Assembly: GCA_005885085.1 (NCBI GenBank)
Contig: VAXY01000102.1
Coordinates: 1-10,179, forward strand
DNA length: 10,179 bases
Direction: 5' to 3'
Origin: Actinomycetota bacterium
GTDB lineage: Bacteria; Actinomycetota; Thermoleophilia; Gaiellales; Gaiellaceae
Below the pieces are notes generated by a model, which was not told the DNA's origin, did not search any database, and saw only the letters and a program-made list of their open reading frames with translations. The position numbers and the translations under genes were made by a program. Each line of letters begins with the position of its first letter. Position 1 is the first letter of the stretch. Of the stretch, positions 1 to 4,813 are shown one piece after another.

Positions 1-195
1 GGACTGCTTCCGCACGGTGAACGTCTCGCGGGCGCCGGCCCCCTGACGCTTGAGGACGATCCCCTCGAACACCTGGATCCTGGCCCGCTGACCCTCGATC
101 ACCTTGAAATGCACGCGGACGGTGTCCCCAGCCTTGAACTGCGGGATGTCGTCGCGCACTTGCGCGCGCTCGATTGACTCGATCACCTTGCTCAT
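1..195 (-). CDS. rplS: 50S ribosomal protein L19, N-terminal part (cut by window edge)
   Basis: Reading leftwards from the ATG at 195-193, the first 65 codons are open to the window edge. The protein begins MSKVIESIERAQVRDDIPQF and continues with FKAGDTVRVHFKVIEG and IQVFEGIVLKRQGAG, the conserved L19 N-terminal half. L19 sits at the 30S-50S interface of the ribosome. The family is usually about 115-120 residues, so roughly the last 50 lie outside the window. There is no strong Shine-Dalgarno directly before the ATG; the nearest purine stretch (GAAGG) lies about 12 bases upstream, inside a small hairpin (204-218). The neighbour on the upstream side is an insertion sequence, so the gene must be transcribed from the roughly 100 bp left of it or from within the element. 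Confidence 0.95.
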   Translation of the reverse strand, partial: MSKVIESIERAQVRDDIPQFKAGDTVRVHFKVIEGQRARIQVFEGIVLKRQGAGARETFTVRKQS

Positions 196-203
196 AGGAA
201 AGA

Positions 204-218
204 CGGCCCTTCGGACCG
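204..218 (-). promoter_or_regulatory. Hairpin in the rplS leader
   Basis: On the minus strand this reads CGGTCCGAAGGGCCG: a 6-bp stem (one G-T pair) around a GAA loop, ending nine bases before the rplS ATG. It contains GAAGG, the only Shine-Dalgarno-like stretch near the start. The fold could therefore mask the ribosome binding site. Ribosomal protein genes are often controlled by leader structures, but that this one is regulatory is inference. Confidence 0.35.
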
Positions 219-226
219 GCCGCGGA

Positions 227-232
227 ATGCTA
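227..232 (-). promoter_or_regulatory. Possible -10 hexamer of rplS
   Basis: The minus strand reads TAGCAT, fitting the TANNNT pattern of the other -10 candidates in this window. It would start transcription near 220 and give a short leader containing the 204-218 hairpin. No convincing -35 hexamer is visible 16-18 bases further upstream. This is a weak call based on one hexamer. Confidence 0.3.
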
Positions 233-277
233 GCGAAAGACACACCAATCGAGCACCGAGGGCCAACGGCCGGAGCC

Positions 278-299
278 TAAGCCAGGCGAAGCCGGCTTA
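278..299. repeat. Palindrome bordering the insertion sequence
   Basis: TAAGCC-A-GGC-GAA-GCC-GGCTTA forms a 9-bp stem with one bulged A and a GAA loop. The insertion sequence begins at the next base. With the element and one TA copy removed, the arms become CCTAAGCC and GGCTTAAGG, so the site before insertion was a slightly longer palindrome. It has no T-run and is not a clear terminator. It lies between the YihY-family gene and rplS. Confidence 0.55.
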
Positions 300-321
300 G
301 AGCTCGTTTCAGATTGAAGGG
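300..321 (+). repeat. Left terminal inverted repeat of the IS
   Basis: It starts GAGCTCGTTTCAGATTGAAG. Compared with the right end, the first 12 bases are identical and 18 of 22 match. The TA at 298-299 just outside is the left copy of the target duplication. Confidence 0.85.
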
Positions 322-379
322 ACCCGCTGGTTGACGACGAAGCCGTCGGCATCGGTTGTCAAGCTGGAGGGTGGTGGCG

Positions 380-1191
380 ATGGCTGCTGCGCCGTGGCTG
401 GTGTCGGACGAGCTCTGGGAGTTGGTCGAGCCGTTGTTGCCGAAGCGGGAGCGACGGTTTCGTTATCCGGGTCGGCGACGGCTGCCCGACCGGGAAGCGC
501 TGCAGGGGATCTTGTTTGTGTTGCATACGGGGATCGCTTGGCGGCATCTGCCGGCCGAGCTCGGCTTTGGCTCTGGGGTGACGTGTTGGCGACGCCTTGA
601 TGAGTGGCAGCGGCTGGGTGTGTGGGGGCAGTTGCACCGAGTGCTACTGGCGAGGTTGCGTGCCGGCGGTGAGATCGAGTGGTCGCGGGCGGTCGTCGAC
701 GCGAGTCATGTGCAGGCGAAAAAAGGGGCTCCGAAACGGGCCCGAGCCCGGTCGATCGCGGCCGCCGAGGCTCCAAGCATCACCTGATCGTCGACGGCAG
801 CGGGCTGCCGCTCGGCTGGCGGTTGAGCGCCGCCAACTGCAACGAGTGCACGCTGCTGCTACCGCTGGTCGACGCGCTGCCGCCGGTCGGCGGCCGACCC
901 GGCCCGCCGCGCCGCAAGCCGAAACGCCTGCTCGCTGACCGCGCCTACGACCAACCCGTCTACCGGCGCGAGCTGCGAGCCCGTGGGATCACACCGCTGA
1001 TCGCACGCCGCAATGCCGAGCACGGCTCAGGGCTGGGTCGCCAGCGCTGGGTCGTCGAGCGGACCTTCGCCTGGCTCCACCAATTCAAGCGCCTACGTGT
1101 CCGCTACGAACGCCGCGCCGAAATGCACGAAGCGCTGCTCGCCCTCGGCTGCTGCCTCGTCTGCTACCGACGACTCCAACCCTCATTGTGA
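380..1191 (+). CDS. IS5-family DDE transposase, two frames joined by a -1 frameshift
   Basis: The first frame starts at ATG 380, nine bases after a GGAGG box at 366-370, and would end alone at 787. The second frame is open through the overlap and ends at TGA 1189-1191, inside the right inverted repeat. Shifting -1 at the A6G4 run (719-728) joins them into about 270 residues, normal for the family, and restores the conserved block KKGGSETGPSPVDR. The N-terminal half has the usual DELWELVEPLLP and GIAWRHLP motifs (DUF4096-type region). The catalytic triad is visible: D107 in VVDASH, D187 in LLADRAYD and E227 in VVERTFAW, followed by the R/K-rich FKRLRVRYERR. The protein cuts and joins the IS ends. 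Frame splitting is known to throttle transposase synthesis in this group; a simple disabling mutation is possible but less likely given the homopolymer junction. Confidence 0.85.
719..728 (+). other. A6G4 slippage site between transposase frames
   Basis: AAAAAAGGGG lies where the first frame (…GCG AAA AAA GGG GCT) must move back one base to enter the second (…GGC TCC GAA ACG). The phase is not the canonical X XXY YYZ heptamer, so slippage on the A-run by ribosome or by RNA polymerase, or on the G-run, are all possible. The join produces a family-typical sequence with no missing residue. Confidence 0.7.
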
Positions 1192-1200
1192 AACGAGCTC
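1179..1200 (-). repeat. Right terminal inverted repeat of the IS
   Basis: On the minus strand it begins GAGCTCGTTTCACAATGAGG, the partner of the left end. The transposase stop codon (1189-1191) lies inside it. TA at 1201-1202 follows. Confidence 0.85.
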
Positions 1201-1226
1201 TAAGGCGGAGGCGAACCGATGCGGAG

Positions 1227-1249
1227 GCGGCGACGCGAAGCCTCGCCGC
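1227..1249. repeat. Small inverted repeat downstream of the YihY-family gene
   Basis: GCGGCGA and TCGCCGC form a perfect 7-bp stem around a 9-base loop. The stretch 1203-1355 holds no gene that I can support; besides this stem it contains the terminator at 1281-1308. Function unknown. Confidence 0.4.
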
Positions 1250-1280
1250 GCCGCACAGAAGAAAACAAACGCCGACCCCC

Positions 1281-1308
1281 AAGAAGCGCGCGGGCCGAGC
1301 CCGCGCGC
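1281..1308 (-). terminator. Rho-independent terminator of the YihY-family gene
   Basis: GCGCGCGGGC and GCCCGCGCGC pair perfectly over 10 bp around a 3-base loop. On the minus strand the stem is followed by TTCTT (1285-1281). It lies about 48 bp past the stop codon of the minus-strand membrane protein gene and is oriented to end its transcript before it reaches the IS and rplS. The T-tract is short, but the stem is very strong. Confidence 0.65.
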
Positions 1309-1355
1309 GTTCCCCGCGAAGCGGCGTGCTTTGCGGCGCGAGCGGCTTCAAGGGA

Positions 1356-2183
1356 TCAAGCCAGGCCCGGGAGTTCCTCCACAAACTGCTGCTCGCGCCG
1401 CATTGAGCGCCACCAGTTCAGCTCGGCGCCGAAGACGATGACGTTGGACATCACGTAGAGCCAGACGAGCAGGATTGCGGGTGCGCCGAAGGCACGGAGC
1501 CCGGGGTTGAGGTCGGCGTAGCGCTGATAGAGCGGCAGCACCTGGAACGTGCCCTCGAGGAAGGCGGTCGCGAGCAACGCGCCCGGCAGCACCTCGCGCA
1601 CGCTCAGATCCTCGTTGGTCAGGACGTAGTAACAGGAGACGAGGAAGATGAAGACGCCGAAGAGCGAGACCGCTATCGAGACGATGTACGCCGTCGTCGA
1701 GTTGCCAACGAATCCGGGCGCGTACTCCTTCAGCGCCGACACGCCGAGCGAGCCGGCCAGCAGCGCGACGAACAGCGTCACAAGCGAGCCGACCATCACC
1801 ACGGACGCGAGCCCCTTCCCGTGCAGGAAGGACCGGTTCGGGCGGTCGTAGACGATGTTGAACGCGGACTCGAGCACGCTGAAGAGCGAGAGCGAGGTCC
1901 ACAGCAGCGCGGCGCCGCCGACGAGCCCGAGCGCGGCGGCGTTGTCCTGGACGGTGTGAACCAGGTCGATGATGCGATCGATCGGCGTGCCCGGCAGCGT
2001 GTGCTTGATCTCCTTGACGAGGAACGACGACTCGTCCGCGCGGCCGGTCAAGCCGAGCAGCGACAGCGAAAGGAACGTGAGCGGCACGAAGGAGAGCAGG
2101 GCGAAATAGGCGATCATCGCGGCGAGGTGCGTGCCGCGGTCGGCGAAGAACTTTCGCCACAGGTCCCGTCTGCGCACCCGCAT
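1356..2183 (-). CDS. YihY/BrkB (UPF0761) family integral membrane protein
   Basis: The product is 275 residues, beginning MRVRRRDLWRKFFADRGTHL. It has about six hydrophobic segments, roughly at residues 19-44, 82-104, 123-147, 160-185, 195-215 and 226-250. The family hallmarks are an N-terminal amphipathic basic region leading into AAMIAYFALLSFVPL, and a last segment ending FGAELNWWR. The family was once annotated as ribonuclease BN in error; its real role is unresolved, with transport or envelope functions proposed. An in-frame ATG at 2228 would add 15 residues, but it would overlap the divergent gene; 2183 lies 8 bases after a TAGGGT hexamer and gives a family-like N-terminus. There is no Shine-Dalgarno, so a leaderless mRNA is likely. 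A strong terminator follows. Confidence 0.88.
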   Translation of the reverse strand: MRVRRRDLWRKFFADRGTHLAAMIAYFALLSFVPLTFLSLSLLGLTGRADESSFLVKEIKHTLPGTPIDRIIDLVHTVQDNAAALGLVGGAALLWTSLSLFSVLESAFNIVYDRPNRSFLHGKGLASVVMVGSLVTLFVALLAGSLGVSALKEYAPGFVGNSTTAYIVSIAVSLFGVFIFLVSCYYVLTNEDLSVREVLPGALLATAFLEGTFQVLPLYQRYADLNPGLRAFGAPAILLVWLYVMSNVIVFGAELNWWRSMRREQQFVEELPGLA

Positions 2184-2191
2184 CCGGGCGG

Positions 2192-2201
2192 ACCCTAGAC
2201 T
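2192..2201. promoter_or_regulatory. Symmetric divergent promoter with shared -10 TA step
   Basis: The ten bases ACCCTAGACT contain TAGACT on the plus strand (2196-2201) and TAGGGT on the minus strand (2197-2192). Both share the TA at 2196-2197. Each is followed by exactly 8 bases and then an ATG, at 2210 (plus) and 2183 (minus). Both genes lack a Shine-Dalgarno, so both messages are probably leaderless, starting at or within 1-2 bases of the start codon. No clear -35 hexamers are visible, as expected for a site relying mainly on the -10. TAGGGT is also the -10 hexamer of the HU promoter in this window. Confidence 0.6.
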
Positions 2202-2209
2202 GATGGCCG

Positions 2210-2611
2210 ATGGATGCCCAACAAGCACTCGCCGACCTGACCGAGATCTCCTCCCAGATCCAGGCCGCGGTCGTCTTCGACGACAAAGGCAAGGTCGCCG
2301 GCTCGACCGGCGGGAACGGAGAGGCGCTGGCCCGAGCGGCCTCCGAGCTGCTCGCCACGGCCGAGGAGCTCAAGACCGGCGACTCTCCGCTCAGCCAGCT
2401 CGAGGTCGCAACCGGCGAGGGCAGCGTCTTCGTCGTACGCGAGGGCAAGACGTGCATCGCCGCGACGACGGGCGCCGATCCGACGGTCGGGCTGGTCTTC
2501 TACCCGAAGAAGCCGGCGCCGCCTCGCCGCAAGACCGCGGCGGCACCGAAGGCCAAAGCGGCCCCGAGAAAGAAGCCTGCTCCCCGAAAGAAGAAGCCCG
2601 ATGCGTCGTAG
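2210..2611 (+). CDS. Roadblock/LC7-like domain protein with Lys/Pro/Ala-rich C-terminal tail
   Basis: The product is 133 residues. Residues 1-98 fit a roadblock/LC7 fold: a helix (QQALADLTEI), a strand pair (IQAAVVFDDKGKVAGS), a long Ala-rich helix (GEALARAASELLATAEEL), then three strands ending VGLVFY. Such domains dimerise and in bacteria often regulate small GTPases such as MglA, but no GTPase is encoded here. Residues 99-133 are a low-complexity basic tail of PKK, PRRK, PKAK and PRKK units, resembling histone H1 or the tail of mycobacterial HupB, so nucleic-acid binding is conceivable (inference). ATG 2210 is chosen because it fits the leaderless spacing after TAGACT. The next gene overlaps by 11 bases, indicating an operon with pyrE. 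The domain call is by pattern only. Confidence 0.72.
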   Translation: MDAQQALADLTEISSQIQAAVVFDDKGKVAGSTGGNGEALARAASELLATAEELKTGDSPLSQLEVATGEGSVFVVREGKTCIAATTGADPTVGLVFYPKKPAPPRRKTAAAPKAKAAPRKKPAPRKKKPDAS

Positions 2612-2807
2612 CGCCGCCGCAATCCTCGGCGTCCTCGGGGGCATGGTCGCCGGCGCCGCGCTCATCCGCCGGCAGACGGCGCACCGGGAGCGTGCAGATC
2701 TCTACTTCGAGGACGGCTCGATGCTCTCCCTGAGCAACGGCTCACCCGGCGCGGAGCGCCTGCTTCCGCTCGCGCGCCAGATCATCAGCCAAGCGCGCGG
2801 TACTTGA
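2601..2807 (+). CDS. Small single-pass membrane protein, unknown function
   Basis: The product is 68 residues. It starts MRR and then has one hydrophobic segment (about residues 5-22, AAAILGVLGGMVAGAALI) containing small-residue GG and GxxxA spacing, followed by RRQ and a charged part (RADLYFEDGSMLSLS) and an amphipathic C-terminal helix. The topology suggests a short N-terminus in or out and a cytoplasmic C-terminal tail, by the positive-inside rule after the segment. I do not recognise a family. The ATG overlaps the end of the roadblock gene by 11 bases, and its TGA stop (2805-2807) overlaps the TTG start of pyrE, so translation is likely coupled on both sides. The purine-rich AGAAGAAG shortly upstream may serve as a weak ribosome binding site. 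The tight overlap on both sides is the main support for it being real. Confidence 0.68.
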   Translation: MRRSAAAILGVLGGMVAGAALIRRQTAHRERADLYFEDGSMLSLSNGSPGAERLLPLARQIISQARGT

Positions 2808-3361
2808 CCCACGACGAGCTCAAGCTCGCTCTCCGCGAGGCTGCATATCTCGAGGGCGACTTCGTGCTGCGCTCCGGCAAGCGCTCGCCCTATTACCTGG
2901 ACAAGTACCGCTTCGAAACGCGGCCCGACCTGCTCGCAGCTCTGGGGGAGCGCATCGCGCAGGCGGCGGCGGAGTTCGAGCCGGATGCCACGCGGCTCGC
3001 CGCGCCGGAGCTCGGTGCCGTCGCGCTCGCGGCGGCAGGCTCGCTCGCGTCCGGGCTGCCCTTCCTGATCGTGCGCAACGCCGCGAAGGAGTACGGGACC
3101 TCCAACCGGGTCGAGGGCGTCTACGACGAGGGCGAGTGCGTGTGCCTCGTCGAGGATGTCGTCACCTCGGGAGGGGCGTTGCTCGAGGCGGTCGAGGCGC
3201 TGCGCGAGGTGGGTTTGGCGGTCAGAACAGCGGTCTGCGTGGTGGACCGGGAGGAGGGCGGCGCCGACGCCTTGGCGCGCCAAGCCGTACGCCTGAGGCC
3301 GATTTTCCGTGCGAGCGACCTTCTGGGAACGGTCAAAATCCCCGCAAAACCGCATGGTTGA
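2804..3361 (+). CDS. pyrE: Orotate phosphoribosyltransferase
   Basis: The product is 185 residues, in the normal range for PyrE. It joins orotate to PRPP to make orotidine 5'-monophosphate, the fifth step of pyrimidine synthesis, in the cytoplasm. Visible family features are EGDFVLRSGKRSPYYLDKYRF near the N-terminus (substrate loop), LIVRNAAKEYGT with K95, and the PRPP-binding motif CLVEDVVTSGGA with E117-D118. The TTG start at 2804-2806 overlaps the preceding TGA, implying translational coupling to the small membrane protein gene; no better start is available in that position. Its own TGA (3359-3361) lies inside the -35 hexamer of the HU promoter. PyrF, which uses its product, is encoded beyond the HU gene. 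Confidence 0.94.
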   Translation: MTHDELKLALREAAYLEGDFVLRSGKRSPYYLDKYRFETRPDLLAALGERIAQAAAEFEPDATRLAAPELGAVALAAAGSLASGLPFLIVRNAAKEYGTSNRVEGVYDEGECVCLVEDVVTSGGALLEAVEALREVGLAVRTAVCVVDREEGGADALARQAVRLRPIFRASDLLGTVKIPAKPHG

Positions 3362-3386
3362 GCGGGTCAGGCGTGGCTGTTAGGGT
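3358..3386 (+). promoter_or_regulatory. Sigma70-type promoter of the HU gene
   Basis: TTGAGC (3358-3363) and TAGGGT (3381-3386) are separated by exactly 17 bases. This is the best -35/-10 pair in the window. The -35 includes the pyrE stop codon. Transcription would start near 3393, giving a leader of about 34 bases that contains the AGGAGG box. Confidence 0.7.
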
Positions 3387-3412
3387 CTTTGCCCGTGGTC
3401 TGAATCGTCGAC

Positions 3413-3418
3413 AGGAGG
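3413..3418 (+). promoter_or_regulatory. Shine-Dalgarno deciding the TTG start of HU
   Basis: AGGAGG, a perfect anti-16S match, sits 8 bases before TTG 3427. It fixes that rare start codon and excludes the longer in-frame reading from upstream. It is the strongest ribosome binding site in the window and stands out against several genes that have none. Confidence 0.85.
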
Positions 3419-3426
3419 AGCGGGAC

Positions 3427-3708
3427 TTGACGAAACAAGAGTTCGTTAACGAGGTCGCCAACAAGTCGGGCCTCTCGAGTAGAGATGCGGCGAGGGCCGT
3501 TGACGCCTTCCTCGACTCGATCACCGAGACACTGCGCGGTCGCGGCGAGGTGGCTTTCACAGGGTTCGGGAAGTTCACCACCCAGCATCGCGCCGAGCGG
3601 CAGGGCGTGAATCCGCGGAATCCGTCGCAGAAGGTGACGATCCCGGCAGCCACGGTGCCGAAGTTCACGGCAGGCAGCCAGCTCAAGGCGGCCGTCAAGG
3701 GCGGCTAG
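3427..3708 (+). CDS. HU-family nucleoid DNA-binding protein
   Basis: The product is 93 residues, standard for HU without extra domains. It begins MTKQEFVNEVANKSGLSSRDAARAVDAFLD (two-helix dimer part), then VAFTGFGKFTTQHRAER, then the DNA-wrapping arm with the intercalating proline in GVNPRNPSQKVTIPA, and ends VPKFTAGSQLKAAVKGG. It would bind and bend DNA as a dimer and compact the chromosome. Unlike mycobacterial and streptomycete HupB-type proteins it has no Lys/Ala-rich C-terminal tail. It has its own promoter and a strong terminator, so it is an independent unit set between pyrE and pyrF. It could equally be called hup or hupB; the name is left open because IHF-like paralogues exist. The TTG start is fixed by the AGGAGG box. 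Confidence 0.94.
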   Translation: MTKQEFVNEVANKSGLSSRDAARAVDAFLDSITETLRGRGEVAFTGFGKFTTQHRAERQGVNPRNPSQKVTIPAATVPKFTAGSQLKAAVKGG

Positions 3709-3729
3709 ACACCGCCGTCGTTGTTTCCG

Positions 3730-3758
3730 AGCGAGGGCCGCGAATCGCGGCCCTCGCT
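3730..3758 (+). terminator. Intrinsic terminator of the HU gene
   Basis: A perfect 13-bp stem (A plus GCGAGGGCCGCG, paired with its complement plus T) around an AAT loop begins 21 bases after the HU stop codon. It is followed by GTCTCC, a poor T-tract. The stem is long and GC-rich enough to end transcription, as is common in high-GC genomes. Confidence 0.75.
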
Positions 3759-3764
3759 GTCTCC

Positions 3765-3786
3765 GCGGCGCCGCTTGCGGTGCCGC
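3765..3786 (+). terminator. Second hairpin after the HU gene
   Basis: GCGGCGCCGC and GCGGTGCCGC pair over 10 bp with one G-T pair around a TT loop. It follows the main terminator by six bases and is itself followed by CCTTAG. It may back up termination. On its own it would be a weak call because GC-rich DNA forms such stems readily. Confidence 0.4.
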
Positions 3787-3793
3787 CCTTAGA

Positions 3794-3818
3794 GGTGGAC
3801 GGGCTTGGCCCGGCCACC
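3794..3818 (+). terminator. Third hairpin upstream of pyrF, possible terminator
   Basis: GGTGG-A-CGGGC-TTG-GCCCG-G-CCACC folds into two 5-bp helices separated by an A/G mismatch, with GTTTG after the stem. It lies outside any gene. With the two hairpins before it, it forms a run of three within 90 bp. It could instead be part of an untranslated RNA; nothing else supports that. Confidence 0.4.
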
Positions 3819-3881
3819 GTTTGATCCAGAAACCGTGACGCCCTGTGCGCTGAACGACCGGGGGCCGTCTTTGAGCATCAG

Positions 3882-3887
3882 TACAGT
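3882..3887 (+). promoter_or_regulatory. -10 hexamer of a leaderless pyrF promoter
   Basis: TACAGT is followed by 7 bases and then GTG 3895, putting the expected transcription start on the start codon. There is no Shine-Dalgarno between them. No good -35 is found 16-18 bases upstream; TTGAGC at 3871-3876 is too close to act as one. Confidence 0.55.
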
Positions 3888-3894
3888 CAGACGC

Positions 3895-4803
3895 GTGGCC
3901 GCCGTTGCGACGACCCACTTTGCCGACCGCCTCGCCGAGGCCGTCGAGCACAAGCGTTCGCAGCTCGTCGTCGGCCTCGATCCCCGGCCGGACCTGCTTC
4001 CGGTCGAGCTGAAAGGCGAAGCCCATCTCGGCCGCGCCGAGGCGGCGGACGCCTGCGGGCGCTTCTGCCGTGGACTCGTGGACGCCGTGGCGCCGTACGT
4101 GGTGGGTGTGAAGCCCCAGGTCGCGTTCTTCGAGGCGCTCGGCTCCGACGGTGCGCGTGCGCTCGAGGATGTCTCCACCTACGCGCGGGCCGCCGGCCTA
4201 CAGGTGATCGCCGACGCCAAGCGCGGCGACATCGGCTCGACCGCACGCGCATACGCGACCGCCTTTCTCGAGCGGACGAACGGGCGGGAGCCGCTGGCCG
4301 ACGCCGTAACGGTGAACCCCTACCTCGGCCGCGACTCGATCGATCCGTTCCTCGCGGCGTGCCGCCGCGAGGGCGCCGGTGTCTTCTGCGTGATCAAGAC
4401 GTCGAACGCCGGCGGCGCGGAGGTGCAGGACCTCGTCCTCTCCGACGGACGCACTGTCTGGCACCAGGTTGCCGAGCTCGTCGCGGAATGGGGTGCGGAT
4501 CTCGTCGGGGAGCACGGCCTCTCGTCCGTCGGCGCCGTGATCGGGGCGACCCATCCGCGTGCGGTCGGCGAGGCGCGGCGCCTGTTGCCGCGCGCGATCC
4601 TCTTGCTGCCCGGCGTCGGCGCCCAGGGCGCCACGCCGGCCGACGTCGCACGCGCGTTCACGAGCGGGCCGGCGAGCGCGCTCGTCAACGTCGCGCGCAA
4701 TGTCATCTACGCGTTCCGCGTCTCGGGGATGGACTGGCGCACCGCGGCGGCGGCGGCGGCGTCGAAGTACGCACGCGAGGTGTGGTCAGTCTCCGGGTGG
4801 TAA
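3895..4803 (+). CDS. pyrF: Orotidine 5'-phosphate decarboxylase, type 2
   Basis: The product is 302 residues. It removes CO2 from OMP to give UMP, the last step of pyrimidine synthesis. The sequence is of the longer type-2 group found in Actinobacteria, with LVVGLDPRPDLLP near the N-terminus, VGVKPQVAFFEALG, and the catalytic DAKRGDIGSTA with D107, K109 and D112 numbered from GTG 3895. Further blocks are TVNPYLGRDS, CVIKTSNAGGAEVQDL, GAVIGAT and LLLPGVGAQGA (phosphate loop). The frame is open back to TTG 3805, but that start is in a hairpin and would add 30 residues with no family match; GTG 3895 matches the leaderless promoter spacing. The LysM gene starts 10 bases after its stop. Confidence 0.93.
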   Translation: MAAVATTHFADRLAEAVEHKRSQLVVGLDPRPDLLPVELKGEAHLGRAEAADACGRFCRGLVDAVAPYVVGVKPQVAFFEALGSDGARALEDVSTYARAAGLQVIADAKRGDIGSTARAYATAFLERTNGREPLADAVTVNPYLGRDSIDPFLAACRREGAGVFCVIKTSNAGGAEVQDLVLSDGRTVWHQVAELVAEWGADLVGEHGLSSVGAVIGATHPRAVGEARRLLPRAILLLPGVGAQGATPADVARAFTSGPASALVNVARNVIYAFRVSGMDWRTAAAAAASKYAREVWSVSGW

Positions 4804-4813
4804 TCACTCCGGC

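Larger units (their letters stand above)
300..1200 (+). mobile_element. IS5-family insertion sequence (IS427-like), complete, 901 bp
   Basis: The element is bounded by imperfect 22-bp terminal inverted repeats that begin GAGCTCGTTTCA at the left end and, on the minus strand, at the right end. TA at 298-299 and 1201-1202 is the apparent target duplication; the wider flanks are TTAG and CTAA, each fitting the YTAR targets known for IS5 relatives but not identical. Inside is one DDE transposase gene split into two overlapping reading frames, a layout known in the IS427 subgroup. Size, ends, catalytic residues and frame structure all look intact, so the copy may be active. It separates rplS from the YihY-family gene and disrupts no recognisable coding sequence. 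Confidence 0.9.

Noticed and set aside
1219..1458. Arg-rich open frame (MRRRRREASPRR…) just right of the IS.
   Set aside because: It has no ribosome binding site, crosses the strong hairpin at 1286-1308 and runs into the antisense of the YihY-family gene.
2184..2228. A 15-codon extension of the YihY-family protein from ATG 2228.
   Set aside because: It would overlap the first codons of the divergent gene and cross the shared promoter; the shorter start gives the typical basic N-terminus.
1348..2457. A 369-codon minus-strand frame overlapping the YihY-family gene and part of the roadblock gene.
   Set aside because: It is in a different frame from the YihY-family protein, is Arg/Ala-rich low-complexity sequence, and is antisense to the roadblock gene.
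2131..2733. A 200-codon plus-strand frame over the roadblock and small membrane protein genes, including an ATG at 2202.
   Set aside because: Its translation is Arg/Gly-rich and domain-free. The alternative frame from ATG 2210 gives a sensible fold and overlaps neighbours in operon style.
3805..3894. A 30-codon N-terminal extension of pyrF from TTG 3805.
   Set aside because: The TTG is the loop of a hairpin, the added residues match nothing in the family, and GTG 3895 has the leaderless -10 spacing.
4801..4806. TAATCA as a -10 hexamer for the LysM gene (7 bases before GTG 4814).
   Set aside because: The last base is A, not T, so it fails the TANNNT pattern. Coupling to pyrF 10 bases upstream explains expression better.
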